DNA from: Rhizocola hellebori
Lineage (GTDB): Bacteria; Actinomycetota; Actinomycetes; Mycobacteriales; Micromonosporaceae
Direction: 5' to 3'
DNA length: 64,000 nucleotides
NCBI RefSeq assembly: GCF_016862955.1
Contig: NZ_BONY01000021.1
Span: 1 to 64,000, forward strand
Position 1 is the stretch's first letter. The number at the start of each line of letters is the position of its first letter. This document shows, piece after piece, positions 33,074 through 42,107 of the stretch. A model generated the notes under the pieces. The model saw nothing but the letters and a program-made list of their open reading frames with translations, ran no database searches and was not told the origin of the DNA. The translations under genes were made by a program, and so were the position numbers.

Positions 33074-36019
33074 GTGGTGATGGCGTTTCGGCGTGCAGTC
33101 GCCGTCGTGGTCAACGCCACGACGCTCGTCACGCTCGTCATTGGAGCGCCGATAGCCCTGCTGCACTTCGGCGCTAACCCATTGCTGGGCACGGCGGAAC
33201 TGGCGCGTGGCCCTGGCGGGGGTCTGTTGTCGCTTCGACAGCTGACGCCACTTGTGATCATCTTGTTGTGGGTGTTGTGGCTGCTGGTGGTCGTCTCGCT
33301 GCTCGCCGAGGGCGTGGCCCGCGTTCGGGGCATCGATCTTCCTCGGCTTCCAGTGCTGCGCCCGGTCCAGGGCATGGCCGCCGCGCTGATTGCCGGACAC
33401 ACGGCTGGCCTGCTCACCCCGGCCAGCGCCGCCATGGGAGCCGCCGCGATCAATCAGATCGACGCCCACAGCGGCACCAACGCGGTACCCGCTGCCGCTG
33501 CGGTCGCTGTGGTCGGGCAGCATTCGGTCCAGGCGCCGGCGACGTCACCGGCCACGGCGCCGGCCCGCTACGACACCCGCGCCGCCACGGTGCAGACGCC
33601 TTTCACGGTGGGCAGCGTTACTCTGGTCGTCGGTGATTGCGGCTACACGTACAGGGTCGTCGACAACGATTCGTTGTGGCGCATCGCCAAGGTGTGCCTG
33701 GGCGACCCTGAGCGGTGGCCAGAGATTTGGGATCTCAACCAGGGCAGGTCTTGGCCGCAGGTGTCCGGCAACACTAGGTTCCGCGATCCTGATCTGATCT
33801 TTCCAGGCTGGGTGCTGACCTTACCCGCCGATGCGGTGCCGCCGCCCGGAGCAGAAGCGGTCGCCCCTCCGGTCACCGCCGACCCGCTGGCCCCGGCGTC
33901 CGTACCTTCGCCAAGCCTGAGCACCAGCGCAAGTCCAACGGCCCCGCCACCGCGCAACCTGTCCCCTTCGGTGTCAGCCCCGGCGGGCACCGCTGCAGAC
34001 GGCGACGATGGGATGTACGTTGCACCTTCGGTCGCCTCCAACCCGCCGTCCGCCGGGGCATTCCAGTCCGGATTCGCCACGCCGAGCGAGTCGCCTGCGC
34101 CGGCGGCGACTTCTGCAGCGTCGCCAGCTCCGATCGCCTCAGGCAGCGAGCAGGCACCAGCACGGTCCGGCCCGTCGGACGGCATCAATCTGCCGGGCGG
34201 CTGGATCCCCGTCGGCTTGGGCGCCGGGCTGGTAGCCGCGGTGGCGATGGTGTGGCGACACCGTCGCCACTGCTACCGTCCCACCCCGGTCACCGCGCCA
34301 CGGCTGGCCGATCCGGATCTAGTGCCACCCCTGGCGGCGGTGACCCGCATTCGGCAGACCCTGCGCCGCAGCGCACCGGAAAGCCTTACCCCCGCCACAG
34401 CTGTGGCGCCGACGGTGCGGGACTACCATGCCGCGGAGACTAGACCCGCGCTGCCGCCTATCGGCCCCAGCGGTGCAGACCTGGCTGGAGCAGGCACGCT
34501 TCCGCTTTCCGCTGGTCTGGGGCTGCAAGGGCCGGCCGCGCTCGACGCTGCCCGCGGGCTGCTGGTGGCCACCCTGACGTCGGGTAGCCACGACGATCCC
34601 GATGCCGAAGGCCGGGCGATCATCCCCGCCGCTACGCTGGCCACTCTGCTCGGCGTGTCTGCGCTCGAGTTCGGGTCGATCAGCCGCCTGACTGTCACCG
34701 ACACCGTCGCCGACGCCATCACTGACCTCGAAGAGGAGGTCATCCGCCGGGCCCGGCTCACCGCCGACGCCCAAACGGCCACGGTGCACGCGCTACGCGA
34801 CAACGACATCCACGCAGAACCCTTGCCGCAGGTGTTGCTGATCAGTGAAGTGCCGGACCCTGCGTGGATCAACCGGCTGACCACCGCCGTCGGGCTGGGC
34901 TATAGCGTGGACATCGGCGCCGCGTTCATCGGCCCGTGGCCGCCGGGGACCACCCTGCACGTTGCCGAAGACGGCACCACCGGGGACAGCGACGAGGACC
35001 CGCGGCTGGCCGTGCTGGACGTCGCGACCACCCTCGACATGCTCGGCCTGCTGCGCGAAAGCTGCGGCGACCACGAGTCCGTCGGCTCACGCAACGCTGC
35101 TGCAGTAGGACCGCCATCGAATCCACCCGCGCCTGTTGCAGAAGCGAAGGTCCACAGCGCCGACGGCGACGCCCCTGCGCCGACACCACCGTCGGGTGCG
35201 AGTTCGCCGGTGACGGTTCGCGTCCTGGGCTGTCCCGCCATCATCGGCGACAACGGCCAGCCCGTAGGCGGCCTGCGGGCCAAAGCCTTGGAACTGTTGG
35301 TCTATCTCGCTGTGCACCGCGGCGGCGCTGCGCTGGGCGACATCATGGAATCGCTGTTCCCCGACGCCACCATGCGCCGGGCCTCCGAGCGTCTGTCCAC
35401 GGTGGTCGCCAACCTGCGCGGCGTGATCCGCCGCGCCGCCACCGCCTCAACCGGCGACCCGGACACCGCGAAAGTACGCCTCGAACCGGTGGTCAACACT
35501 GGCGGGCATTACCACCTCGACCCCCGGATTGTGGTGGTGGACTGGTGGGCAGTCACCGACCACTACGCCACCGTCGCACGGGCCGCGGACGACCTGCAGC
35601 GCCTGGCCCACCTGACCGCAGCCCTCGACGCCAGCGGCGGACCGCTGGCCGACGGCACCGACTACGACTGGATCGACACCGACCGGGAAGTGGTGCGGCG
35701 TCACCAAATCAAACTGCACACCCACGCTGCCGCACTGCACGCCGAACACGACCCGCACCGCGCGTGGCATCTGCTCGAGCAGGCGTGCGAGTTGGATCCG
35801 CTTTCCGAAGAGCTTGCGTGCCAGGCGATGCGAGCCGCTGCAGGCTGCGGCGACACCGACGCTGTCCGGCACCGGCTCAAAACCCTGCGCGACGCTCTCG
35901 ACAAGGCAGGCATCGAACTCGCCGGCGACACTGCCGCCTTCGCCAAAGACCTGCTGCGCCAACGGCAGCGGCCCCCATGGCCCGAACAGGATCCGCGACA
36001 CCCGGGAATGCCCTCATGA
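33074..36019 (+). CDS. Membrane protein with LysM and C-terminal SARP/BTAD module
   Basis: This protein has 981 residues (GTG 33074; ATG 33080 also possible). Three N-terminal hydrophobic stretches (about 8-31, 57-79 and 99-125) are followed by a LysM domain (190-251: YTYRVVDNDSLWRIAKVCLG, LIFPGWVLTLP), a Pro/Ser-rich linker, another membrane helix (377-395), a central domain and a C-terminal winged-helix/BTAD unit from about 713 (VTVRVLGCPAIIGDNGQPVG, AKALELLVYLAVHRG). The architecture suggests a sensor of peptidoglycan that controls transcription from the membrane. The protein at 47505 is a LysM-less relative. The stop overlaps a downstream ATG (36016), hinting at another coupled frame. Confidence 0.85.
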   Translation: MVMAFRRAVAVVVNATTLVTLVIGAPIALLHFGANPLLGTAELARGPGGGLLSLRQLTPLVIILLWVLWLLVVVSLLAEGVARVRGIDLPRLPVLRPVQGMAAALIAGHTAGLLTPASAAMGAAAINQIDAHSGTNAVPAAAAVAVVGQHSVQAPATSPATAPARYDTRAATVQTPFTVGSVTLVVGDCGYTYRVVDNDSLWRIAKVCLGDPERWPEIWDLNQGRSWPQVSGNTRFRDPDLIFPGWVLTLPADAVPPPGAEAVAPPVTADPLAPASVPSPSLSTSASPTAPPPRNLSPSVSAPAGTAADGDDGMYVAPSVASNPPSAGAFQSGFATPSESPAPAATSAASPAPIASGSEQAPARSGPSDGINLPGGWIPVGLGAGLVAAVAMVWRHRRHCYRPTPVTAPRLADPDLVPPLAAVTRIRQTLRRSAPESLTPATAVAPTVRDYHAAETRPALPPIGPSGADLAGAGTLPLSAGLGLQGPAALDAARGLLVATLTSGSHDDPDAEGRAIIPAATLATLLGVSALEFGSISRLTVTDTVADAITDLEEEVIRRARLTADAQTATVHALRDNDIHAEPLPQVLLISEVPDPAWINRLTTAVGLGYSVDIGAAFIGPWPPGTTLHVAEDGTTGDSDEDPRLAVLDVATTLDMLGLLRESCGDHESVGSRNAAAVGPPSNPPAPVAEAKVHSADGDAPAPTPPSGASSPVTVRVLGCPAIIGDNGQPVGGLRAKALELLVYLAVHRGGAALGDIMESLFPDATMRRASERLSTVVANLRGVIRRAATASTGDPDTAKVRLEPVVNTGGHYHLDPRIVVVDWWAVTDHYATVARAADDLQRLAHLTAALDASGGPLADGTDYDWIDTDREVVRRHQIKLHTHAAALHAEHDPHRAWHLLEQACELDPLSEELACQAMRAAAGCGDTDAVRHRLKTLRDALDKAGIELAGDTAAFAKDLLRQRQRPPWPEQDPRHPGMPS

Positions 36020-36374
36020 ACACGTCTGTTCGCGTTGACAGGGGTATCGGCGATGCGGCCGCATTATGCGACGGTGCCTACCTCCTTGGTCTTCTCCTGC
36101 CCGCAACGGTCCTCACGGCCGGGATCGGGTTCGGTGACGGCGAAGCGCGCGACTGTCCTCGTCATGGCCAACTTTCTGTGGCGGGCGCACCGCGACGGGT
36201 GGACCTTGTGCGGGTATTTGCCGCCGCCGTGACAGCCCTAGTCTTTTTGGCACTCCGCAGCGCGCATCCACCGCGAAAACCGTGCTGCCACATGGGCCGT
36301 TGCGGCCATTGGGTGCCCTGTCACCCTTCACCCTGCACGTCGGATGAACCGCGTCTAGCAGAAAGGTCACGCCA
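36020..36374. other. Gap with an ATGA-coupled open frame of doubtful status
   Basis: An ATG at 36016 overlaps the previous TGA and opens a frame, MNTSVRVDRGIGDAAALCDG, with two hydrophobic stretches (GAYLLGLLLPATVLTAGIGF and VRVFAAAVTALVFLAL). The first 119 codons look like a small membrane protein. However, the frame then runs out-of-phase through the next gene to 37263, so either the true product is shorter through a frameshift or the frame is spurious. Small GGCCG/CGGCC and GGGTG/CACCC stems lie at about 36297-36326. Confidence 0.35.
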
Positions 36375-37532
36375 ATGCTTGCCCCGCCCCTGCGAACACC
36401 ACTCGGCGTGTCCGGTGAGCCGACCATGCGATATGCAGGGGTCGAACGTGCGGCCTGGTGCTTCTATGCGATCGCCGCACTCGGCTCGTCCATCGGCCAG
36501 ATCTGGGTCGGGGTCGAGGTTCCTCCGTGGCCTGACACCGTTCCTGTCTGGGTACGCGCCGTGTTGGTGCTTCCGTTCGCCATCGTCATCGACCTCGGTG
36601 GCGCCGTGTCCGCTGGCATGGCGGACTGGCGGCAACGGCTGGGCGAGTCCGCCTACGGATGGCGGATCCTATCCGCGGCATCCGTCGTGGTGGGCGTGGG
36701 TATCAATGTTGTCGGCCATGCCAGCGTTGCCTACCTTGCTGTGGTATTCGGCGGCCTGGGCTGCTTCGCCTACGCGGTCTGGCTGCTGCACTCCGCCGCC
36801 CGCAGACGCGACGCTCTGCGTGCCGCCGGGAAACTGCGCAACACCGCACCCGCCTACGGCCTTCTCCAATGGCGACGCGAACCCGCAGTCACTGCTCGAG
36901 CCCGCAGCCTGGCCCTCGAGCACGGCTATGGCGTCGTCGAATCCCTCACCACAGCCAGAGCTCAGATCGCCGAAGAAGTCCGCCGCACAGCGCTTGCCGG
37001 CCACATCGACGCCGAGATCCGCGCCCAGCACGCCGACCCGATCCTGGCCGCGATCGCCGCGACCACCACCCCGGTCGAGGAAGTCGCCCAGCATCTCATG
37101 CACATCATCGACACGCGCGGCTGGGCGCGAAGGATCGCCGCCAAAATCCAGCCACCCACACACCTTGCGATCGACCCACCCCCGCCGGCAGAGGAATCCA
37201 GGGCGAACCACAACGACGAGCCTGATCTCGACAGGCTCACCGACCTGCGCACAGATCTGGTGAACATTGTCCCGACCAAGCCGGCCGACTACAGACGCTG
37301 GCACACACTGTGGATCACCATCCGTGAACGACCAGAGGTGACCAACAAGGACCTCGCCAAAGACAACGACATCAGCGTCCGCACCGTTCAGCGCATCCGC
37401 GCGGTCGGAGCCGCCGGACTGCTCGACGCCCCGGCGCCAACCAACACCCGGCACCTGCGCCCGGCCGCAAGCAACGGCCACAGACCGCGAGACCAAGCCA
37501 TGACGGCCGACCCGGTGCCAGGCTCCGATTGA
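36375..37532 (+). CDS. Four-TM protein with C-terminal HTH (copy 2)
   Basis: This 385-residue protein starts at ATG 36375, behind AGAAAGG; in-frame ATG 36426 aligns better with copy 1. It is a full-length paralogue of the 22010 protein: AIAALGSSIGQIWVGVEVPP, LPFAIVIDLGGAVSAGMADW, ILSAASVVVGVGINVVGHAS and LHSAARRRDALRAAGKL are near-identical. The C-terminal helix-turn-helix reads VTNKDLAKDNDISVRTVQRI. Two diverged copies 14 kb apart suggest the window combines two related elements, or one duplicated module. Function unknown; membrane-linked DNA binding is inferred. Confidence 0.75.
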   Translation: MLAPPLRTPLGVSGEPTMRYAGVERAAWCFYAIAALGSSIGQIWVGVEVPPWPDTVPVWVRAVLVLPFAIVIDLGGAVSAGMADWRQRLGESAYGWRILSAASVVVGVGINVVGHASVAYLAVVFGGLGCFAYAVWLLHSAARRRDALRAAGKLRNTAPAYGLLQWRREPAVTARARSLALEHGYGVVESLTTARAQIAEEVRRTALAGHIDAEIRAQHADPILAAIAATTTPVEEVAQHLMHIIDTRGWARRIAAKIQPPTHLAIDPPPPAEESRANHNDEPDLDRLTDLRTDLVNIVPTKPADYRRWHTLWITIRERPEVTNKDLAKDNDISVRTVQRIRAVGAAGLLDAPAPTNTRHLRPAASNGHRPRDQAMTADPVPGSD

Positions 37533-37588
37533 TGTGTTGCGGATTGGGTCGGATGATGCGTAACGCCGCGGCTTAGCCGATCCTTGTA

Positions 37589-37840
37589 CTATCCGCCGGG
37601 GGCAACGGCGTTGGCAGCCCACGAATCTGGGCCTGTCTGTTCCCAGGACAGGCCGCCGGTGAATTGCCAATGCCGGCGAAGGTGGCGCAGGAGGTCTTGC
37701 TGGGCGTCCTCGACCGGTACGTCGGGCGCGGTGCCGGGCAGGTGGCCGCATCCGAAGGCGTCAGGTATTTCGGCTACGGAGATCCGCCACCGTGTTGGCG
37801 TGCGATACAGCAGGACGTACTTGACGGCGGGCCGGTTCAT
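37589..37840 (-). CDS. Small unknown protein coupled to DUF6924-like gene
   Basis: This 83-residue protein has an ATG (37840) that overlaps the stop of the gene before it as ATGA. It reads VKYVLLYRTPTRWRISVAEI and later LLRHLRRHWQFTGGLSWEQT. The N-terminal strand and basic middle helix suggest a compact folded protein; no family is recognised. Coupling to the DUF6924-like gene makes a two-gene unit that might be a toxin-immunity or stress pair, but there is no direct evidence. Confidence 0.6.
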   Translation of the reverse strand: MNRPAVKYVLLYRTPTRWRISVAEIPDAFGCGHLPGTAPDVPVEDAQQDLLRHLRRHWQFTGGLSWEQTGPDSWAANAVAPGG

Positions 37841-38139
37841 GAGGACTCGTCGGTGAAACCGCGGAACACTCCGTCGTGGTCAACTGCGTCGGCGAATTCT
37901 TCAAAGTCAATGTTGGCGATCTCGAGGTTGGCCTGGACTGACCAGACTTCGTGCGGGGCTACGCGAAAGGTGCGGCCCGGGTCGTCCCATAACTCCACCA
38001 CCAACAGCGTGTGTTCCGGGCCATGAATGGCGTCCGCGTCGGCCATGAACGCAAAGGTGATCTCTTCCTCGTCGGAAGCAAGCTCTGCCAGCTGCGCCGC
38101 GGTGAGCCCGTCGAACGACCGGTCGCTGACACACGACAA
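37837..38139 (-). CDS. DUF6924-like protein, N-terminus probably lost
   Basis: From TTG 38139 the product is 100 residues, with DGLTAAQLAELASDEEEITF, LLVVELWDDPGRTFRVAPHE and NIDFEEFADAVDHDGVFRGF, a pattern I associate with actinobacterial DUF6924 proteins. Family members begin about 40 residues earlier. Here the frame stays homologous upstream (LCDLVRAPVEGFEASLSCVS) to an in-frame TGA at 38193-38191. Immediately beyond that lies transposase remnant. The gene therefore appears to have lost its 5' end to the insertion. Whether the TTG-started remainder is made is unclear. Confidence 0.6.
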   Translation of the reverse strand: MSCVSDRSFDGLTAAQLAELASDEEEITFAFMADADAIHGPEHTLLVVELWDDPGRTFRVAPHEVWSVQANLEIANIDFEEFADAVDHDGVFRGFTDESS

Positions 38140-38190
38140 GCTGGCTTCGAACCCCTCAACAGGAGCCCGTACCAGATCGCACAGCGGCGC

Positions 38191-38530
38191 TCACGCGGGA
38201 GGGCACGGTTTGATCCGGCTACCGTCGCGCAGCAGATCCACCATGGTGATATCAGCCCGCAGGGGAGCAAGCGCTGTCTGGGTGTTGAAGGGGTGAAGGC
38301 GGGCAGCGCTGGCGCCGATGGGGTTGCGCCGCCAGCCTGGGGCGGCAGCCGTAGACCGATGCCAGGACGTCCATGTCCAAGGCCTGGTGCGGCCGTTCGG
38401 TGTTGTACTGGCGCACGAACCTGTCAACGGTAGCCTGCGCCTGATCCAGCGACTCGAACGGGCGCTGGTCGAGGAGCAGTTCTTGTCGCAGCACTTGCGG
38501 AAGCGCTGCGGGACAAGAACCAATTCTCAC
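38191..38530 (-). pseudogene. IS481-type transposase C-terminal remnant
   Basis: The frame 38530-38252 contains LPQVLRQELLLDQRPFESLD and RFVRQYNTERPHQALDMDVL, the end of an IS481-family DDE integrase core (the YNxxRPHQAL signature). The N-terminal two thirds, including the catalytic Asp residues, are absent, so it cannot transpose. The segment after the signature runs into the truncated DUF6924-like gene. It is distinct in sequence from the full IS481 element at 42107. Confidence 0.7.
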
Positions 38531-38885
38531 ACGTGATCATGACCCGCCAACGGACACACCCACTCCGCCAGCATATTGATACGCAGGTTCGATAGTTAAC
38601 CAGGCGATTTGTGCCCTGCCAACTCGTCTGCCAGAATCTTTGCTGTCCGCATGTGTGGTCTATCGATAGACGTTATTGCGGGTAGTTCGCCGCCTACAGG
38701 GCGTAAAACAGGACAAGACTTGGATCACGAAGAACTGAGGCGCGGCCAAACGGGATGGTCGTGCCGCACCGTGAACTGACGCCCGACGCGAGCTAGGGCT
38801 CAGCTACTGAACCGGTTGGAGTAACCGGTCGAGCTGAGCCTTTCTGCGCCCAACTCGACCAACACAGTTCGAGTTGAGAGGGTCA
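38531..38885. other. Intergenic, AT-richer, with terminator
   Basis: In these 355 bases after the transposase remnant no gene is supported. The only clear element is the strong hairpin at 38797-38840. The low GC compared with flanks (for example 38560-38700) suggests foreign or decaying DNA. Confidence 0.4.
38797..38840 (+). terminator. Composite hairpin followed by TTTCT
   Basis: Outer arms GGCTCAGCT (38797-38805) and AGCTGAGCC (38832-38840) enclose an inner stem ACCGGTT (38811-38817) / AACCGGT (38823-38829), followed by TTTCT. It resembles an intrinsic terminator for rightward transcription and insulates the small membrane gene that follows. Confidence 0.6.
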
Positions 38886-39116
38886 ATGAATCTCCCTGTC
38901 TGGGCGCAAGCGCTAGGAGCTGTGGTCGGTTCTGCTGCGTTCGCCGCTGTCGCTATCGCCGGATTCAAGCTCGCGCTCGCGCGAATGGCACTCAAGGGCA
39001 CCACGCCCGAGGATCGTCCGGCCATCCTCCGGAGCTTGCCGCCCGTGTTGCGCTCGGTCGGGTCGGTCGGGAGGCTGTCGCTGGGGTCGAAAGCCGATGA
39101 GCAGCACGAAAAGTGA
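38886..39116 (+). CDS. Small single-TM protein
   Basis: This 76-residue protein starts at ATG 38886, behind GAGAGGG. It opens MNLPVWAQALGAVVGSAAFA and has one membrane helix to about residue 28, then a soluble tail with PEDRPAILRSLPPVLRSVGS and a charged end. I recognise no family. It lies 276 bp upstream of the NTPase/TPR gene in the same direction and could be its membrane partner. Confidence 0.5.
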   Translation: MNLPVWAQALGAVVGSAAFAAVAIAGFKLALARMALKGTTPEDRPAILRSLPPVLRSVGSVGRLSLGSKADEQHEK

Positions 39117-39340
39117 GGGACCCGGGGCCGGTAAACGCGACGCCTGTTTGCAATCGGTGACTACGAAGACGCCCAGGCCTTCCCGCGAAGGAGAGGCGAG
39201 CCTGGGGCCGGGGTCTCCTCTGCCGGTGTCCTCTACCGGGTAAGGTCTCCGTGTCAGGCCCCGATTGACGCGTAATGATTCTGGGGCGGTTGACGTGCAA
39301 CATCGGATCATGAATGATCTCATGATTGCCTATGATCGAT

Positions 39341-39370
39341 ATCCGCCGTACCTTGGGTTGATCGGCGGAT
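39341..39370 (+). promoter_or_regulatory. 8-bp inverted repeat just before NTPase gene
   Basis: ATCCGCCG (39341-39348) and CGGCGGAT (39363-39370) flank a 14-nt centre, 23 nt before the first ATG. It is a candidate operator or leader hairpin. Upstream are repeated ATGAT/ATCAT steps (39306-39338). Confidence 0.4.
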
Positions 39371-39392
39371 GTCCGTCTTGCATTGGTAGTCG

Positions 39393-41876
39393 ATGATGAT
39401 GGCCGTGCGGTATTCGAAGCGGCGGCTGTTGGTCACGGCGGTCGTGGCTGTGGTCGGCCTGGCGGCCGTCGTCGTGCTGGTGCGGTTTTTCATCGGGCAG
39501 ACGCTGGCAGATGCTGACCGCTATGGGAGTCCAATTGGTGCTGTGTTAGCGGCGGTGGCACTGCTGGCGGCCGTCGTCATCGGGTTGCTGACGCCCTCGG
39601 CGCCCGATCCCGCTGCGTCCACTGAATCAGATCTTGCCGTGCAGTCTCCCAGGGGTGCTGAGGCCGCTCCGGCTGCCCAGATCAGGTTTGGCGTGATCCC
39701 GGGTGAGGCGCGCTGGTTTCAGCCGCGCCCAGCAGAAAGCCAGGCACTGCGGCAGGCGCTGGCCGATGGCGACCGGGTCGGTTTGGTGGCGTTGCCCGGC
39801 GCGCGTGGAGCGGGAAAGACCCAGCTGGCGGCGGCCCACGCCCGGCAGTGTGCCGCGGAGGGCTATGACCTGGTGGCGTGGATTAACGCTCAGACCATTC
39901 CCGACGACGGCAGCGAACAGGCCAAAGGACTTCTCGGCCCAGTCAGCGAACTTGCTCGGCTAGGTGCCGAACTCCAGCTGGACACCGCGGAGCGTACCCC
40001 TGAGCAAATCGCTGCAGCCGTGATCCGCATGGTAGGCGGCAACGATGGCAAGCGGCGGCTGCTGGTGTTCGACAACGTCGACGACCCCGACAGCATCACC
40101 GCCTACCTACCGACCACAGGCATCGCCAAAGTGCTCATTACAACCAACCGGCAGGAAGTCAACGCGATGGCCGGCATCGTCCCGGTCCACGTCGGCATGT
40201 TCACGCCGCAGCAGGGACGGGCGTTCCTGACCCGGGCCACCAACCTGCCCGACACCGACGACACCCGCGCAGTCGGGCAGGAAGTGGGCTGGCTCGCGCT
40301 CGGGCTGGCCCAAGCCGCCGCAGCCATCGCGCTGAACAAATGGTCCTATGCCGACTACCTGTCGCGGCTGGCCCAAGTCGACGTCAGTCAAGCCCTGCAA
40401 CGGCTGGCGGGGGCACAGCATCCTGGAGTGGTGGCCGCCACCGACATCTCACTACAGACCCTGAAGCGACACGACACCTACGGCGACGCCCAACGTCTTC
40501 TCCAGGTCCTATCAATACTGGCTCCAGAAGGCATCAGCCGCGCCCTGCTCACCGACCCCCGAGCGGCCGCCGCCTTAGAAATGGACAGCAAGCGCTTGGA
40601 CCAAGCGCTAGCAGCCACCTCCAACCTGTCGCTGGTCACCTTCGCCCAGACCGCCCAACACGACTCCCGACCTGATCCCATTATCGTCACCGTGCACCGC
40701 CTCACCGGCAAAGTGGTCCGCTACCATGCCGCCGACAACGCACAGCAGCAAACCAACAACCCGATGACCCAAGCAACCAACATGGTGGAAGTCCTCACCG
40801 ACGACCTTGGCGAGCATCAAGTCGCTCTCAGGCGCGGTGACCTCGACGAACTCGTTACCCACATCTACAGCCTGACCACGCACATCGACCCACCCACCAC
40901 CGACCTACTCCGGATTGTCAACTGGGCGGCAGAACGGCTGAGCCAGGCTGGTGACACCTCACGCTCCATCGCAATGCACGAACGCAACCTAGCCGATTAC
41001 GAGCGTCTGCTTGGTCCCGAACATCCCGACACCCTGACCTCGCGCAACAACCTCGCCGAAAGCTATTGGGATGCGGGCCGTCACGGTGATGCCATCGCGA
41101 TGCACGAACGCAACCTGGCCGACAGTGAGCGTCTGCTTGGTCCCGAACATCCCGACACCCTGACCTCACGCAACAACCTTGCGGCGAGCTACTGGGATGC
41201 GGGCCGTCACGGTGATGCCATTGCCATGCATGAGCGCAACCTGGCCGATCGTGAGCGGCTGTTCGGCCCCGAACATCCCTACACCCGGGGCTCCCGCAAC
41301 AACCTCGCCGAGAGCTACCGAGCAGCGGGCCGTCACGGTGATGCCATCGCCATGCACGAGCGCAACCTGGCCGACAACGAGTGGTTGCTCGGCCCTGAAC
41401 ACCCCGATACCCTTCTGTCGCGCAACAACCTTGCGGCGAGCTACTGGGATGCGGGCCGTCACGGTGATGCCATCGCCGCGCACGAGCGCAACCTGGCCGA
41501 TCGTGAGCGGCTGTTCGGCTCCCAACATCGTGACACCCTGACCTCACGAAACAACCTTGCGGCGAGCTACCAAGCAGCGGGCCGTCACGGTGATGCCATC
41601 GCCATGCACGAGCGCAACCTGGCCGATCGTGAACTGCTGTTCGGCCCCGAACATCCCGACACCATAATCTCGCGCAACAACCTCGCCGCAAGCTACCAAG
41701 CAGCGGGCCGCCACAGCGACGCCATCGCCATCCACGAGCGCAACCTGGCCGACCATGAGCGACTGCTCGGGCCCGAACATCCCGACACCCTGAGCTCACG
41801 CATTAACCTTGTGACAAGCTACCGGGCAGCGGGCCGCACCGGTGATGCCGAACACCTCAGCCAATCAAGCGCTTAG
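39393..41876 (+). CDS. Membrane STAND NTPase with seven kinesin-light-chain-type TPRs
   Basis: This 827-residue protein has three consecutive ATGs (39393, 39396, 39399) and no clear ribosome site. There are two N-terminal membrane helices (about 11-34 and 48-66). The NB-ARC-like module has P-loop LPGARGAGKTQLAAAHARQC (about 134-153), Walker B RRLLVFDNVDD (about 220) and sensor VLITTNRQ. It is followed by a winged-helix-like stretch and seven 42-residue TPRs (about 527-820), each near AMHERNLADRERLLGPEHPD. Such STAND proteins act as ligand-triggered switches, often in immunity; membrane anchoring is notable. Confidence 0.85.
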   Translation: MMMAVRYSKRRLLVTAVVAVVGLAAVVVLVRFFIGQTLADADRYGSPIGAVLAAVALLAAVVIGLLTPSAPDPAASTESDLAVQSPRGAEAAPAAQIRFGVIPGEARWFQPRPAESQALRQALADGDRVGLVALPGARGAGKTQLAAAHARQCAAEGYDLVAWINAQTIPDDGSEQAKGLLGPVSELARLGAELQLDTAERTPEQIAAAVIRMVGGNDGKRRLLVFDNVDDPDSITAYLPTTGIAKVLITTNRQEVNAMAGIVPVHVGMFTPQQGRAFLTRATNLPDTDDTRAVGQEVGWLALGLAQAAAAIALNKWSYADYLSRLAQVDVSQALQRLAGAQHPGVVAATDISLQTLKRHDTYGDAQRLLQVLSILAPEGISRALLTDPRAAAALEMDSKRLDQALAATSNLSLVTFAQTAQHDSRPDPIIVTVHRLTGKVVRYHAADNAQQQTNNPMTQATNMVEVLTDDLGEHQVALRRGDLDELVTHIYSLTTHIDPPTTDLLRIVNWAAERLSQAGDTSRSIAMHERNLADYERLLGPEHPDTLTSRNNLAESYWDAGRHGDAIAMHERNLADSERLLGPEHPDTLTSRNNLAASYWDAGRHGDAIAMHERNLADRERLFGPEHPYTRGSRNNLAESYRAAGRHGDAIAMHERNLADNEWLLGPEHPDTLLSRNNLAASYWDAGRHGDAIAAHERNLADRERLFGSQHRDTLTSRNNLAASYQAAGRHGDAIAMHERNLADRELLFGPEHPDTIISRNNLAASYQAAGRHSDAIAIHERNLADHERLLGPEHPDTLSSRINLVTSYRAAGRTGDAEHLSQSSA
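40971..41852 (+). repeat. Seven tandem 126-bp TPR-coding repeats
   Basis: Units begin at 40971, 41097, 41223, 41349, 41475, 41601 and 41727, each exactly 126 bp and highly similar at DNA level (for example the GGGCCGTCACGGTGATGCCATCGC core). Identity is high enough to permit copy-number change by recombination. Confidence 0.85.
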
Positions 41877-42079
41877 AGGCTTGATTGGAAGACATGCGTG
41901 GGTGCAAAGGCAATATATGTACCCGGACAGGGCGCATGTCTGTGTCTATCGTGATGGCGGATGTCAATCTCGCCTCGTGTCCGAGGCTGCCTTCTACCGT
42001 GCCCGGGCTTCGAGTGCTTGGTCTCAGGCTGCACACTCCGTGAGCTCCCGTGAGCTCCGTCCCGCTCCGAGCTCCGTGA

Positions 42080-42107
42080 GCCCTCTCCGAAATGCCCTCT
42101 CCGAAAT
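42080..42107 (+). repeat. Two tandem GCCCTCTCCGAAAT units beside IS end
   Basis: A perfect 14-bp direct duplication (42080-42093, 42094-42107) abuts the left end of the IS481 element. GTGAGCTCC steps just upstream add to a repeat-rich target. It is too long for a normal IS481 target duplication. Confidence 0.55.

Noticed and set aside
34936-37263. 775-codon open frame on + strand across the LysM/BTAD and membrane-HTH genes
   Set aside because: Most of it is an Arg/Pro/Ser-rich out-of-phase shadow of two well-supported genes. Only the part after ATG 36016 is kept as a doubtful candidate because of its ATGA overlap.
41156-41852. The 126-bp repeats as a possible CRISPR or minisatellite
   Set aside because: They are in frame and encode canonical TPRs without variable spacers.
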